Source: Myxococcota bacterium (GTDB lineage Bacteria > Myxococcota_A > UBA9160 > UBA4427). From it: a stretch of 64,000 bases of DNA. A model generated the notes under the pieces. It did no database searches, was not told the origin of the DNA, and was given only the letters and a program-made list of their open reading frames with translations. The DNA is taken from positions 43,545-107,544 of the forward strand of contig JASMLK010000072.1 of the NCBI GenBank assembly GCA_030748735.1. The letters are read 5' to 3'. Positions 52,135 through 61,748 of this stretch are shown here, piece after piece; the first letter of the stretch is position 1; each line of letters starts with the position of its first letter. A program made the position numbers and the translations under genes.

Positions 52135-54645
52135 GTGTCCAGTCAGGAAGAGCAGGGCGGCACGCCGCCATCGACCGACTTCGTAGAACGCATCAACCTG
52201 GGCTTCGCGGCCGTAGGAGGTTGGTCGTTCGATCACCGCTGGGCGGTGGTGGCCGTCGGCGTGTTGAGTCTCGTGGTCTCTCTCGCGTTCGCGGCGCGAA
52301 TGCAGATCGACAACAGCTACGAGGCGTACTTCGACGAAAGCGACCCGACCTATCTCAACTACGAGACCTATCGCGAAGACTTCGGCAGTGATGAGTGGTC
52401 GTACATCCTCTACCACGCCCCTGACTACGAGTACGGCCCCTGGAACTACGAGGTCATGCAGAAGATCGTCTCCGTGACCGAGGCGATCGAGGACGAAGTC
52501 CCGTTCATCTACGACGCCACCAGTCTCGCCAACGGCGAGTTGATGGTCGGTGACAACGACGACATCCAGATCCACAAGCTCTCCGACGAATTCCCGGAGA
52601 CGCAGGAAGAGCTGCTGGAACTTCGCGCGCGCTATCTCGAAAAGCCGATGATGGTCGGTGGCATCGTGAACGAGAGCGCGACCTACGCGGCGATCCGGAT
52701 CAAGATGGATCGGTCGAGCACCGACCCCCTCGAAGACATCCGGTTCGACCCCGAAGGCGGGGACGGGCTCGAGAATCTCTATCCCCAGGTCACCAACAAC
52801 AAGATCGCCGAGATCCTGGCGCGACCCGAGTATGCCGGGATCGAATTCTTCCACTCCGGCGACGTCCCGCTGAATGCCGCATTCAACGACATCATCGCCG
52901 AAGAAAGCGCGTTCCTCGACCTGATTACGTCGATCGTGATCGCGGCCCTTCTCGCCTTCTTCTTTCGGTCGCTGGTGGGCGTGATTGCGCCGGTCGCGGT
53001 GGTGCAGCTCTCCGTCATCATGACCGTCGCGTTCATCGTGGCGATCGGCTGGAAACTCGACCTGACCTTCAGTGGCACGCCGACGCTGCTGACCGCGATC
53101 GCGGTCGCGCATTCGGTCCACATCCTCTCCGAATTCCGCCACCGCTTTCGCAAACTCGGTGACCGACGCGCCGCCCTCGTCAAGACGATGTACCTGGTGG
53201 GCGCTCCTTGTCTGTTCACGAGTCTCACGACCGCAATCGGTTTCGCGTCCATGGTCGTGGCGCCCATCAAGGCGATTTCCCGTTCCGGCATCTACTCCGC
53301 TTTCGGCGTGATGGCGGCGTTCTTCCTCTCGTTCACGCTGCTCATGGCGCTCCTGTCCTTCGGGCGGCGCGAGCCGCGCGTGCGCGCGGCTGGTGAGGCT
53401 CCGCCTCCCGCGCTCGGTGACCGCGCGCTGACCGCAGTGCTCGATCGCACCGTATCGCTCGTGACCCGGCACAGGCGGGCGGTGCTCGCCACCTTCGGTG
53501 CGGTCTTCGCCCTTTCGATCGTCGGCATCACGCAGATCATCGTCGACTCGAACTGGCTCAACGATTTCTCGGAACGCATGCCCCTCAAGCAGATCACGAT
53601 CCACGTGGACGAGGTGATGGGTGGTGTCACCAACCTCATCATCGTGTTCGACGCCGGGGAAGAAGGCGGGATCAAGAACCCCGAGGCGCTGCAGGAAATC
53701 GATCGCATCCAGACCTGGGCGAACGAACAGAAGATCGTGCGCAAGTCCTACGCGATCACCGACATCCTGAAGGATTTGAACCAGACCTTCCACGGGAACG
53801 ACGCCGCGTATCACGTGCTTCCCGAAAGCCGCGAACTCGCCGCGCAGTTCCTCGTGCTCTACGAAAGCGCCGGTGGCGCCGAAACCGAAGAACTCGTCTC
53901 GAGCGACTACCAGACCGCCAGCCTCGAGCTTCGACTCGCCCTCGCGATGACGAGCGAAACGGCCGATCTGGTGGCCGGGCTCGAGGAGCAGTTCCAGTCT
54001 CCTCCGCTCAGCGCGACGACGGTTCACATCACGGGCATCGGCATGCTCTGGGTGAAGCTCCTCGGCTACATCGTCGACAGCCAGATCATGGGGTTCACCC
54101 TCGCGTTCTCCGTGATCGCCCTCATCATGATGCTCCTGTTCCGTTCGATCCTGACGGGGCTCATCGCGATGATCCCCAACGTCTCCCCCGTGTTCCTCAC
54201 CCTCGGCATCATGGGCTGGCTCGCCATTCCGCTCGACTACAACAAGGTGATGATCGCGGCGGTCGCCATGGGGATCGCGATCGATGACACGATCCATGTG
54301 ATGACGCGGGTGCGGTACGAGTTCTTGCGGCTCGGCAACTACGAGGCGGCGCTGCGCGAGGGCCTGATGGATGTCGGGCGCGCGATTTCGATCACCTCGA
54401 TCGCCCTGGTGCTCGGCTTCCTCGTTCTCACCCTTTCCCTGCTGCACAGCAACGCGGTGCGAGGGGTGTTGCTCGCCACCACCATCATGACCGCCCTGAT
54501 CGCCGACTTCCTCCTGATGCCCGCCCTGATCCTGACCTTCAAGCCCTTCGGTCGGGAAAGCCGATCGAACCACGAGATCGAAGCAAGCGGACTGGCTGAT
54601 GCGCGCGATTCTGTCGACACAGTACACTCCCCGCCCGCTCGCTGA
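52135..54645 (+). CDS. MMPL/RND-superfamily transporter
   Basis: An 836-aa inner-membrane transporter with the RND plan: one N-terminal helix (WAVVAVGVLSLVVSLAFAA), a large periplasmic loop, helices 2-6 from about residue 265, then a second copy. Marks include SIVIAALLAFFFRSLVGVIA, ITAIAVAHSVHIL, and in the second half AMGIAIDDTIHVMTRVRYEF, the acidic segment that carries protons in RND pumps. MMPL-type members export lipids or hopanoids. GTG start at 52135. Preceded by the Tat gene (7 bases) and followed by alkaline phosphatase (47 bases). Confidence 0.9.
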   Translation: MSSQEEQGGTPPSTDFVERINLGFAAVGGWSFDHRWAVVAVGVLSLVVSLAFAARMQIDNSYEAYFDESDPTYLNYETYREDFGSDEWSYILYHAPDYEYGPWNYEVMQKIVSVTEAIEDEVPFIYDATSLANGELMVGDNDDIQIHKLSDEFPETQEELLELRARYLEKPMMVGGIVNESATYAAIRIKMDRSSTDPLEDIRFDPEGGDGLENLYPQVTNNKIAEILARPEYAGIEFFHSGDVPLNAAFNDIIAEESAFLDLITSIVIAALLAFFFRSLVGVIAPVAVVQLSVIMTVAFIVAIGWKLDLTFSGTPTLLTAIAVAHSVHILSEFRHRFRKLGDRRAALVKTMYLVGAPCLFTSLTTAIGFASMVVAPIKAISRSGIYSAFGVMAAFFLSFTLLMALLSFGRREPRVRAAGEAPPPALGDRALTAVLDRTVSLVTRHRRAVLATFGAVFALSIVGITQIIVDSNWLNDFSERMPLKQITIHVDEVMGGVTNLIIVFDAGEEGGIKNPEALQEIDRIQTWANEQKIVRKSYAITDILKDLNQTFHGNDAAYHVLPESRELAAQFLVLYESAGGAETEELVSSDYQTASLELRLALAMTSETADLVAGLEEQFQSPPLSATTVHITGIGMLWVKLLGYIVDSQIMGFTLAFSVIALIMMLLFRSILTGLIAMIPNVSPVFLTLGIMGWLAIPLDYNKVMIAAVAMGIAIDDTIHVMTRVRYEFLRLGNYEAALREGLMDVGRAISITSIALVLGFLVLTLSLLHSNAVRGVLLATTIMTALIADFLLMPALILTFKPFGRESRSNHEIEASGLADARDSVDTVHSPPAR

Positions 54646-54692
54646 GTACGGCGCTCGCGTTCGAACCCCGGCCCGCCCTTGTGGAGGTACGC

Positions 54693-56138
54693 ATGGCCCG
54701 TTGTGTCTTCCTTTCGTCGACCGTTCGTTCGTCGACTGGTCTGTTCGTCTTCATCGCCTGCCTGTTCGCCCTGGCGGGCTCCGCGGCGGCGCAGAGCACG
54801 CGCAACGTCATCTTGATCATCGGCGATGGCATGGACGACCAGCAGATCACGATTGCGCGCAACTACCTCGAGGGGTCGCGCGGCGTCCTCAGCCTCGACA
54901 GGCTGCCGGTACGCAGCGTGGCCCAGGTCCTCACGGTTTCGAACGAGGACCCCGAACAGGCCATCTATGTCGCGGACAGCGCGAACACCGCTACCTCCAT
55001 GGCGACGGGCGTTGCGACGAGTCGGGGCCGCATCTCGACGACAGCGGGTAGCGACGAGGACATCAAGACCATCATCGAGCGTGCCGAGGAAGCGGGGTTC
55101 GCCACGGGGATCGTCGCCACGGCGAGCGTCACCGACGCAACGCCGGCTTCCTTCGCAGCGCATGTGAGCCAACGCTTCTGCGAGAACCCCGGCCAGATGT
55201 CCAACATCGAGTATCGCGGTCGCGTGATCGGAGACTGCTCACAGGACCTCAAAGCGAATGGCGGACCGGGGTCGATCTCCGAACAGCTCGTGGCGTCGGG
55301 GGTGGACGTGATCCTGGGTGGCGGCGCGAAGCACTTCGAGCCCATGGCCGAAGGAGAAGAGCGCAGCGTAAAGGAAGTGGCTGCTGCAAACGGCTATCGC
55401 GTGGTCGTCGACAAGGCGGGGCTCGAATCGGCGCCCGGCGGCGGCAAGCTGCTCGGGTTGTTCGCGCCGGGTCACCTGCCGGTCATGTGGCAGGGTGAAG
55501 ACGGGCGCGTGGCCGAGAAGCCGAAGCCGAGCTTCATGAACCGGATACACAAGTATCTTGGCAAGGTGAAGCTTCCCAAGCCGATGACGTGCGTCCCCAA
55601 CCCGGCTTTCGAAGACACCCCGAGTCTCGCCGGCATGACCGACGTGGCCCTCGCACGTCTTTCACAGGCGAGCGATCGCGGTTTCTTCCTCATCATCGAG
55701 AGCGCGTCGATCGACAAGAAGTCCCACGGCCGCGACCCCTGTGGATCGATCGGCGAACTCGAACAACTCGATCGCACCGTCGACCGCGCCCTGGCTTTCG
55801 CCGAGCGCCACCCCGAAACGCTCATCCTGGTGACCGCCGACCACGGCCACGCGGCGCAGATCATCCCGAACGAGAGCCTCTTCAGTCGTTTCGGCGTGCC
55901 GGTCTACACCCCCGGGCACCTCGCGCGTCTGAAGACACCCGAAGGCAGCATCATGGGCGTCAACTACGCGACGAATGACTTCAAGTTGGAGGAGCACTCG
56001 GGCGTCAACGTCCCGCTCTACGCCAACCAGGCAGGCGTGGGCCGCGTCCCGCCGATGATCACCCAACCCGAGGTGTACGACATCATGGTCGGCTACCTCG
56101 GACTACGCCGAATGGTGGCGGAGTACGAGGCGCCCTAG
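54693..56138 (+). CDS. Alkaline phosphatase (PhoA superfamily)
   Basis: A 481-aa exported metalloenzyme hydrolysing phosphate monoesters. GGAGG (54683-54687) decides the ATG at 54693 over the GTG at 54681. A signal peptide (GLFVFIACLFALAGSAAAQ) is followed by IIGDGMDDQQITIA (first metal Asp), the nucleophile block YVADSANTATSMATG (DSA), VTDATPASFAAH, ESASIDKKSHGRD (Glu, Asp, His) and VTADHGHAAQI, with a late His in EEHSGVNVPLYA. All metal sites appear present. It converges with the MBOAT-SGNH gene with only 3 bases between the stops. Confidence 0.9.
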   Translation: MARCVFLSSTVRSSTGLFVFIACLFALAGSAAAQSTRNVILIIGDGMDDQQITIARNYLEGSRGVLSLDRLPVRSVAQVLTVSNEDPEQAIYVADSANTATSMATGVATSRGRISTTAGSDEDIKTIIERAEEAGFATGIVATASVTDATPASFAAHVSQRFCENPGQMSNIEYRGRVIGDCSQDLKANGGPGSISEQLVASGVDVILGGGAKHFEPMAEGEERSVKEVAAANGYRVVVDKAGLESAPGGGKLLGLFAPGHLPVMWQGEDGRVAEKPKPSFMNRIHKYLGKVKLPKPMTCVPNPAFEDTPSLAGMTDVALARLSQASDRGFFLIIESASIDKKSHGRDPCGSIGELEQLDRTVDRALAFAERHPETLILVTADHGHAAQIIPNESLFSRFGVPVYTPGHLARLKTPEGSIMGVNYATNDFKLEEHSGVNVPLYANQAGVGRVPPMITQPEVYDIMVGYLGLRRMVAEYEAP

Positions 56139-56141
56139 CCC

Positions 56142-58721
56142 TCAGCGAGCTTCGGATTCCTTCGAGAAGCCCAGCCGCGGGTCCGAGCGCATCGCTTCGA
56201 TGGTGGCGTCTGCCATCATTGCGTGACCCGGGGCGTTGGGATGCATGTCCCACTGGGACATCACCATGTCGTCGACCTCGGTGTCGCCGAACAGGCCGCT
56301 CAGGTCGAAGGTGATGAAACCGGCTTCCTTCGCAGCGGCGATCAGCTTCTCGATCGGTTCGCGGTGGAGGTCGCGTTCCGGTACGCGCGGCATGTAGATC
56401 CACACCGGCAGCGCCCCGGCATCGCTTGCGAGTTCGACGATCTTCTTGTACGACCCGAGCACCAGTTCCTCGGCGAACGGGAGCAACTCTCGCTGCATCG
56501 CGAGCTGAGACATGCTGGTCGTGAGACCCGCGCGTTCCACGATGTCGTTCAGGAACGGGTCTTCGAGGGGGATCTGGTGCTGGACGAGTCGTGCGAAACG
56601 CTCGATCGCGAGCGCGCCATCCACCGCGTGAGCGATGTAGTAGATGGCGTCGGGCTTCATCTCGAGCGCCTTCTCGCGCAACACGGCGAGCTGGCAGACC
56701 GGCGAGTAGCCACCGACCCCGAAATTCAGCATCTCGATCCTCTTGCCATCGGGGCGCTCGTTCGCGTGGCGCTCTTCGATGATCGCACCGAAGGTTTCGC
56801 CGTCGTTCACACCCCAGCCCATGAGATGGGACGAACCGAGCATCGCTACCCGATAGACGTCGTCGGGCTTCTCGAGGGTGTACTCCTTGTCCCGCATCCC
56901 GAAGGCGTTGGTGGAGAAGTCGTAGCCGTTGATGACCTCGCTGCGCGACGCGGTGAGGGTCCAGTAGCGACCGTCACCCGTGAGTTCGACCAGCGGCATG
57001 TCGGGGAAGTCGACCCAGTCGGGCGGTGCCTGGATGCCGCTGTCTAGGAAGTTCGAACTCGACGCGTCGAAGAGGTTTTCGTAGTAGCCGCGCTCCATCG
57101 ATCGCAGGTTCGACGTGTTGGGCTGATTGCTCTTCAGGCTCTTGAGGATGAACTTCGTCTTCGCGTCGACGCGCCGATGGACGCGCTGATCGCCCAGCAC
57201 ATAGATGAGCGTCATCGGAATGAAGACGGTGATCACGGCCACGGTCGCGAGCTGGCGGATGTTCGCGCCCTTCGGCGTGTTCCCGTAGATCAGACCTCCA
57301 CGCCAGGGGGCCGTTACCGTGACCGTCACCTTGACAGCGCCCACGATCAGCAGCGTGAGCACCGCGTAGCCGAAGAAGGTCGCATCGACGTGCTGCCACA
57401 TGGCCAGCCATTCGCTGACGCCGGGCGAAGACCAGAGCGACCACAGCAGGGACATGGTGGCGAAGACCACCATCGTGCCAAGGGTCGACGAAACGGTGTC
57501 GCGCCAGTCGACCTTCTTCGAAAGCGAGCGCCGTCGTCCCTTCCGGACTTCCCAGGCCGCGTTCACCATGACCAGCACGCCGAGGATCGTCCAGAAGATC
57601 GAGTCCTGGGCCGAGAAGTGCATCCCGCCGCGCAGCCAGTACGACTGATACGCGTGCAGGAACCAGGTGGCCACGAAGGCCGCCGCCGAACCCAACACCA
57701 CCGGCAGGATCGCGCCGCGCCCGCGCAAGCGGAACGCCACCGGCGTGTAGAAGATCTTCACCATGAAGTCCTTCCAGTAGATGTTCACGCGGCGCCAATA
57801 GTCGGTGAAGCTCTCTGCAAGGAAGTAGTGGTTGTTGGTGGCCGGCAGGTTGAAGCCGAAGAGCAGCAGCAGCCCCACGATCATGTGGAACTGTCCCGAC
57901 ACGCGCAGATACATCGCGTAGTTGGCGACGATGTACTTCAGCAGGCTCGCGCCGTCCGCGACCTGTGCCGTGTCGATGTAGAAGTGGTAGTAGACGATGC
58001 GATAGAAGACGAGGTGCATCACACCGCGCGCCATCCACTGCAGGCCGCGCTGGTAGATGCGCAGGGCGTCGTCATTGTAGTAGCCGCGGCCGAAATTCTT
58101 CCAGTCGACGACCGGGAAGAAGGGGAAGAACGCGTTCGGCAGCATGAAGAAGTAGGCGAGGGTCTGCGCGATGGGCGGGCGCTTCTTTTCGTGCTGGATG
58201 TCGTAGGCGTAGATGACCAGCCGGAACATGAAGAACGCAGCGAGCAGAGGCCAGACGCTTGCAAGAGCACCGTCGAAGACGGTGCCGCCGCGTGCGTACA
58301 TGAAGAAGCCGCCGGTTGCGAAGAGCAGGGCGACCCGCACGCCATAGGCGATCGGCAGGTGACACAAGGCGATCAGGAAGAGCCCCATGCCAATGAGGGG
58401 CGCGGCCTGCTTCAGGGCCGAAGCGATGTCGAAGCCCGCCGGGCCGATGCCCAGCACGTAGACGACCGACACCATCGAGATCGTCGTGAAGAACGGCATC
58501 CGGTAGCGCTGCGGCAGGAAGTGGTGCGCAACGACCGCCACGCCGATCCACGGCAGGCTCTTCTGGAACGCCGGGCTTTCGAAGCGATAGCGGGTCGCGG
58601 CGGCGATCACGACCGCGAGCTGCGCCACGACCAGGCTCATTTCCAGGAGCTGTTCCGAAAGCGGCTTGGGTGCCGCGGCCTTGGCCGCCGCTGCCTTCGC
58701 TTGTGCGAGTTTGCCTGCCAT
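56142..58721 (-). CDS. MBOAT O-acyltransferase fused to an SGNH domain
   Basis: An 859-aa protein. Residues 20-510 are a polytopic MBOAT-type domain; FTDYWRRVNIYWKDFMVK (about 305-322) is the MBOAT signature and the invariant His is H356 in ATWFLHAYQS. Residues ~620-850 are a periplasmic SGNH domain: block I MLGSSHLMGWG with nucleophile S631, block II NFGVGGYSP, and the closing D825/H827 pair in DMHPNAPGH. In Dlt and alginate systems these two functions sit on separate proteins (DltB/DltD, AlgI/AlgJ). It is the last gene of an operon with carrier protein, adenylating enzyme and dehydrogenase, 4 bases after the dehydrogenase gene. Likely role: move the carrier-bound acyl group across the membrane onto an acceptor. 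Confidence 0.85.
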   Translation of the reverse strand: MAGKLAQAKAAAAKAAAPKPLSEQLLEMSLVVAQLAVVIAAATRYRFESPAFQKSLPWIGVAVVAHHFLPQRYRMPFFTTISMVSVVYVLGIGPAGFDIASALKQAAPLIGMGLFLIALCHLPIAYGVRVALLFATGGFFMYARGGTVFDGALASVWPLLAAFFMFRLVIYAYDIQHEKKRPPIAQTLAYFFMLPNAFFPFFPVVDWKNFGRGYYNDDALRIYQRGLQWMARGVMHLVFYRIVYYHFYIDTAQVADGASLLKYIVANYAMYLRVSGQFHMIVGLLLLFGFNLPATNNHYFLAESFTDYWRRVNIYWKDFMVKIFYTPVAFRLRGRGAILPVVLGSAAAFVATWFLHAYQSYWLRGGMHFSAQDSIFWTILGVLVMVNAAWEVRKGRRRSLSKKVDWRDTVSSTLGTMVVFATMSLLWSLWSSPGVSEWLAMWQHVDATFFGYAVLTLLIVGAVKVTVTVTAPWRGGLIYGNTPKGANIRQLATVAVITVFIPMTLIYVLGDQRVHRRVDAKTKFILKSLKSNQPNTSNLRSMERGYYENLFDASSSNFLDSGIQAPPDWVDFPDMPLVELTGDGRYWTLTASRSEVINGYDFSTNAFGMRDKEYTLEKPDDVYRVAMLGSSHLMGWGVNDGETFGAIIEERHANERPDGKRIEMLNFGVGGYSPVCQLAVLREKALEMKPDAIYYIAHAVDGALAIERFARLVQHQIPLEDPFLNDIVERAGLTTSMSQLAMQRELLPFAEELVLGSYKKIVELASDAGALPVWIYMPRVPERDLHREPIEKLIAAAKEAGFITFDLSGLFGDTEVDDMVMSQWDMHPNAPGHAMMADATIEAMRSDPRLGFSKESEAR

Positions 58722-58725
58722 CTCG

Positions 58726-59871
58726 CTACAGCCCCATCATCGAAGCGATCAGCACGCGCTGGATCTCGGAGGTGCCGGAGTAGATGCGGCTGCCGAGGGC
58801 GTCGCGCAGCTCGCGCTCGACCTCGGTCTCGCGCATGTAGCCCTGGCCGCCCTGGATGTGCATCGCGTCCTGTGCGGTCGCGATCCACGACTCGCTGATG
58901 TGGAGCTTCGCCATCGCGCTTTCGAGGAAGATGCTTCGACCCTGGTCGCGCAGCCACGCGGCCTTGTAGAGCAGGGCGCGCGCGGTTTCGACGCGGAGCT
59001 TCATGTCGACGATCCGCGAAGCGATCATCTGGAACTTGCCGATCGGTTGGCCGAACTGCTTGCGCGTCTTCGCATGGCGCACGCTCATCTCGACCAGGCG
59101 ATCCATGGCGCCTACGGCGCTCGACAGGATGCAAGCTCGCTCCCACGTCATCGAGTGGGTAAAGAGGCTGACGCCGTCGCCTTCGCTGCTAAGGCGATTT
59201 TCGGCAGGCACGCGGCAGTCGTCGAAGAAGAGGTCCGCCATGGGTGAGGTGCGGTTGCCCATCTTCTCGACGTGGCCCGTGGCTTCGAAGCCGGGCGTGC
59301 CTTTTTCGACGATGAAGGCGCTGATACCCGCCGGTCCCTTCTCGGGGTCGCTGGTGGCGTAGACCAGGGCGAGGTCGGCCTCGCTTCCGTTGGACACGAA
59401 GGTCTTGTTGCCGTTCAACACGTACGAGTCGCCGTCACGGCGCGCCGAAGTCGTGAGGCTGTAGGCGTCGGATCCCGAACTCGGTTCCGACATCGCGTTG
59501 CCGCCGATCAGCGAGCCATCGCACAACCCCGGAAGCCATCGCTTCTTCTGCTCGTCGGTTCCGAAGTGGAGGATCGGGATCGAAAGTGTCCACATGTGGG
59601 CGTTGATCGAAAAGACGAGGCCGTTGTCGCGGCAGCCATAGCCGAGGCGTTCGAGGACCCCGACGGTCGTCATCGTGTCCCGCCCGAGGCCCCCGTATTC
59701 GACGGGGATCGGCAGCCCGTGAACGCCAGCTTCGGCGCACTGCATCCAACCCTTGCGATTGAACTCGCTGTTCACATCGCGCTCGATCAGCCCTTCGTTG
59801 AGTTCACCCTTGGCGAGCTCTTCGATGCCGGAGCGCAGTTCTTTCTGTTCCTTCGTCCAACCGAAGTCCAC
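58726..59871 (-). CDS. Acyl-CoA dehydrogenase-like flavoprotein, PltE/CloN3-type (carrier-bound aminoacyl oxidase) candidate
   Basis: A 381-aa FAD enzyme. FAD/substrate segment NAMSEPSSGSDAYSLTTSAR and NGNKTFVSNG are intact. The C-terminal position that is Glu in most acyl-CoA dehydrogenases is not acidic (YSGTSEIQ). Instead E244 in MTWERACILS occupies the place of the base in isovaleryl-CoA dehydrogenases and in L-prolyl-carrier dehydrogenases such as PltE, whose MGWERAC and FSGTSD segments I recall as nearly the same. With an adenylating enzyme and a carrier protein directly upstream, oxidation of a carrier-bound amino acid, for example prolyl to pyrrole-2-carboxyl, is more likely than fatty-acid breakdown. 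This is an inference. Confidence 0.75.
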   Translation of the reverse strand: MDFGWTKEQKELRSGIEELAKGELNEGLIERDVNSEFNRKGWMQCAEAGVHGLPIPVEYGGLGRDTMTTVGVLERLGYGCRDNGLVFSINAHMWTLSIPILHFGTDEQKKRWLPGLCDGSLIGGNAMSEPSSGSDAYSLTTSARRDGDSYVLNGNKTFVSNGSEADLALVYATSDPEKGPAGISAFIVEKGTPGFEATGHVEKMGNRTSPMADLFFDDCRVPAENRLSSEGDGVSLFTHSMTWERACILSSAVGAMDRLVEMSVRHAKTRKQFGQPIGKFQMIASRIVDMKLRVETARALLYKAAWLRDQGRSIFLESAMAKLHISESWIATAQDAMHIQGGQGYMRETEVERELRDALGSRIYSGTSEIQRVLIASMMGL

Positions 59872-59938
59872 GCGCGTTTTCCCCTCTGCGAATTCGCCTG
59901 CTCGAAGCGGCTAGCCGCTCTTCGAGCCTTGGAGGCCC

Positions 59939-61477
59939 TTAGCCGTTCTTCAAACCCTGGTAGTCGATCTTGTCGGTGGAGGTCTTCGGCAGCGATTCGT
60001 GGAACGCGAAGCGGTCGGGCACCATGTAGACGGGCAGGCGCTCCGAGCAGAACTTCTTGAGCTTGATCATCGAGACCTTGTCACCGGAAACCGTGCTGAG
60101 GTGCGCGTGGATCATGACCCCTGCGTCGTCGTCGGGGATCGCCACGACGGCCGCCTCTTCGATTTCTTCGTGGGCGTAGAGCGCAGTTTCGATCTCGCCC
60201 AGCTCCACGCGATAGCCGCGCTTCTTCACCATGCGGTCGCGTCTTCCGACGAAGCGGAAGTTGCCACCATCCTCTTCGACCACGATGTCGCCGGTGCGGT
60301 AGTAGTCAGCGAGGAATGCGTTCGCGGTCTGCTCCGGAAGCTCCCAATAGCCGTTCAGCACGTTGGGACCCTTGATGCAGAGTTCGCCTTCGTCGCCCTT
60401 TTCGACCGGCTGGTCGTCGAGGTCGACCACGATGCCTTCGAGCTGGCTGCACACCGCACCAATCGGATACGGCTCGGTGCGGTCTTCCGGGATTGGCGGT
60501 ACGACTTCGTAGTACGTGCAGACGTTGGTTTCCGTCGGCCCGTAGAGATTGAAGTAGCGCGTGTGCGGCCACTTCTCGTGAAGCGAGCGCAGGTGCACGA
60601 CGGGGAAGACCTCGCCGGCAAACAACACCGCGCGCAAGGACGAGTAGTCACGGCCTTCCAGTTCGCCGCGCTGGGTCAGCATCGTGAGGATCGAGGGTGC
60701 CGAGTACCAGACGGTGATGCGCTTCTCTTCGATCAGCGCCGCGAGGCCGAGCGGTTCCTTGCCGACGTCTTCGGGCACGAGCACGAGCTTCGCTCCAGAA
60801 GAAAGCGGCGTGTAGATGTCGAGGATCGACAGGTCGAAGTGGAAGGGCGCATGCGAAGAGAAGACATCGTCCGCGGTCGGCTCGAAGGTCTCGAGGCACC
60901 AATCGACGAAGCTGGTCGCGTTTTCGTGCGTGAGCATCACGCCCTTGGGCTTGCCCGTGGAGCCCGACGTGTAGAGGATGTACGCGAGGTTGCTCATCGG
61001 CACTTCGCGGCTTTCGCTCTTCGGTGCGGGTTTGCGCTCGTCCAAACCGTCGAGCATGCGCTCGAGGCCACGCCCACCGCCCGCTTCGTCGACGACGAAC
61101 AGCGGCGGCGCACCACTCGGCTGCTGAAGCTCCGCTTCGAGCTTTTCGCTGAAGCGGCTTTCGACGATCGCCGCCTTCACGCGGCAATTGTCGAAGATGT
61201 AGCCGTTGCGCGAAGCGGGAGCCGTCGGGTCGACGGGTACATAGGCTGCGCCTGCCTTCAAGACGCCGAGGATCGACGCCACGGTATCGATCGTCTTGCG
61301 CAGGTAGAGGCCGACGCGGTCACCCGCCTCGACCCCTTCGAGCATCAGCCGATCGCGAACCCGGTCCGAGAGTGCGGCCAACTCGGCATACGAGATCGTC
61401 GCACCGTCGGCCTGTTCGATCGCACATGCCTCTGCGCTTTGCGCAGCACTCCGCTCGAAGTACTGATGGAGGTTCAT
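59939..61477 (-). CDS. Amino-acid adenylating enzyme (stand-alone A domain, DltA/PltF-like)
   Basis: A 512-aa ANL-superfamily ligase that should activate an amino acid with ATP and load it onto the carrier protein encoded just upstream. Core motifs: A3 LYTSGSTGKPKGVMLTH (from about residue 168), A4 region FSSHAPFHFDLSILDIY (206-222), A5 YFNLYGPTETNVCTYY, A7 YRTGDIV, A8 GRRDRMVKKRGYRVELGEIE and the A10 Lys in LPKTSTDKIDY. No condensation or thiolation domain is attached, as in DltA and proline ligases of pyrrole pathways. The specificity pocket cannot be read safely by eye. It lies 16 bases after the carrier gene and 67 bases before the dehydrogenase. Confidence 0.88.
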   Translation of the reverse strand: MNLHQYFERSAAQSAEACAIEQADGATISYAELAALSDRVRDRLMLEGVEAGDRVGLYLRKTIDTVASILGVLKAGAAYVPVDPTAPASRNGYIFDNCRVKAAIVESRFSEKLEAELQQPSGAPPLFVVDEAGGGRGLERMLDGLDERKPAPKSESREVPMSNLAYILYTSGSTGKPKGVMLTHENATSFVDWCLETFEPTADDVFSSHAPFHFDLSILDIYTPLSSGAKLVLVPEDVGKEPLGLAALIEEKRITVWYSAPSILTMLTQRGELEGRDYSSLRAVLFAGEVFPVVHLRSLHEKWPHTRYFNLYGPTETNVCTYYEVVPPIPEDRTEPYPIGAVCSQLEGIVVDLDDQPVEKGDEGELCIKGPNVLNGYWELPEQTANAFLADYYRTGDIVVEEDGGNFRFVGRRDRMVKKRGYRVELGEIETALYAHEEIEEAAVVAIPDDDAGVMIHAHLSTVSGDKVSMIKLKKFCSERLPVYMVPDRFAFHESLPKTSTDKIDYQGLKNG

Positions 61478-61493
61478 CGCTTCGTCGCCGAGG

Positions 61494-61748
61494 CTAGAGT
61501 TTGGAAGTGACGAGCTTCGTGATGTCTTCGAGCGTGTTCATGTGGTCGACGCTCAACTCGTGGGCGTCGAAGGAGCAGTCGAACTTCTCCTCCACGAACG
61601 AAACGAGCTGCATCACGGAAATCGAATCGAGGATGCCCATCGTCATCAACTCGACGGAGTCGGTGAGTTCGTCGGGGTCTTCGCCGGGCAGGAACTCTTC
61701 GAGGATGTAGGTCTTGATCGTGGCTTTGACGTCTTCGGGGCTGGGCAT
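61494..61748 (-). CDS. Acyl/peptidyl carrier protein
   Basis: An 84-aa four-helix carrier. The phosphopantetheine site is S42 in GILDSISVMQLVSF (DS motif). The acidic character (EEFLPGEDPDELTDS) fits carriers. It is the first gene of the four-gene operon and is followed after 16 bases by the adenylating enzyme, its likely loading partner. In Dlt systems the corresponding carrier is DltC; in pyrrole pathways PltL/CloN5. AAAGGAA precedes the ATG at 61748. Confidence 0.88.
   Translation of the reverse strand: MPSPEDVKATIKTYILEEFLPGEDPDELTDSVELMTMGILDSISVMQLVSFVEEKFDCSFDAHELSVDHMNTLEDITKLVTSKL

Noticed and set aside
51754..54627. 957-codon open frame antisense to the MMPL gene
   Set aside because: Its product is a run of Asp/His/Arg/Glu without any domain, typical of the mirror frame of a high-GC gene. 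The plus-strand MMPL protein has clear RND motifs.
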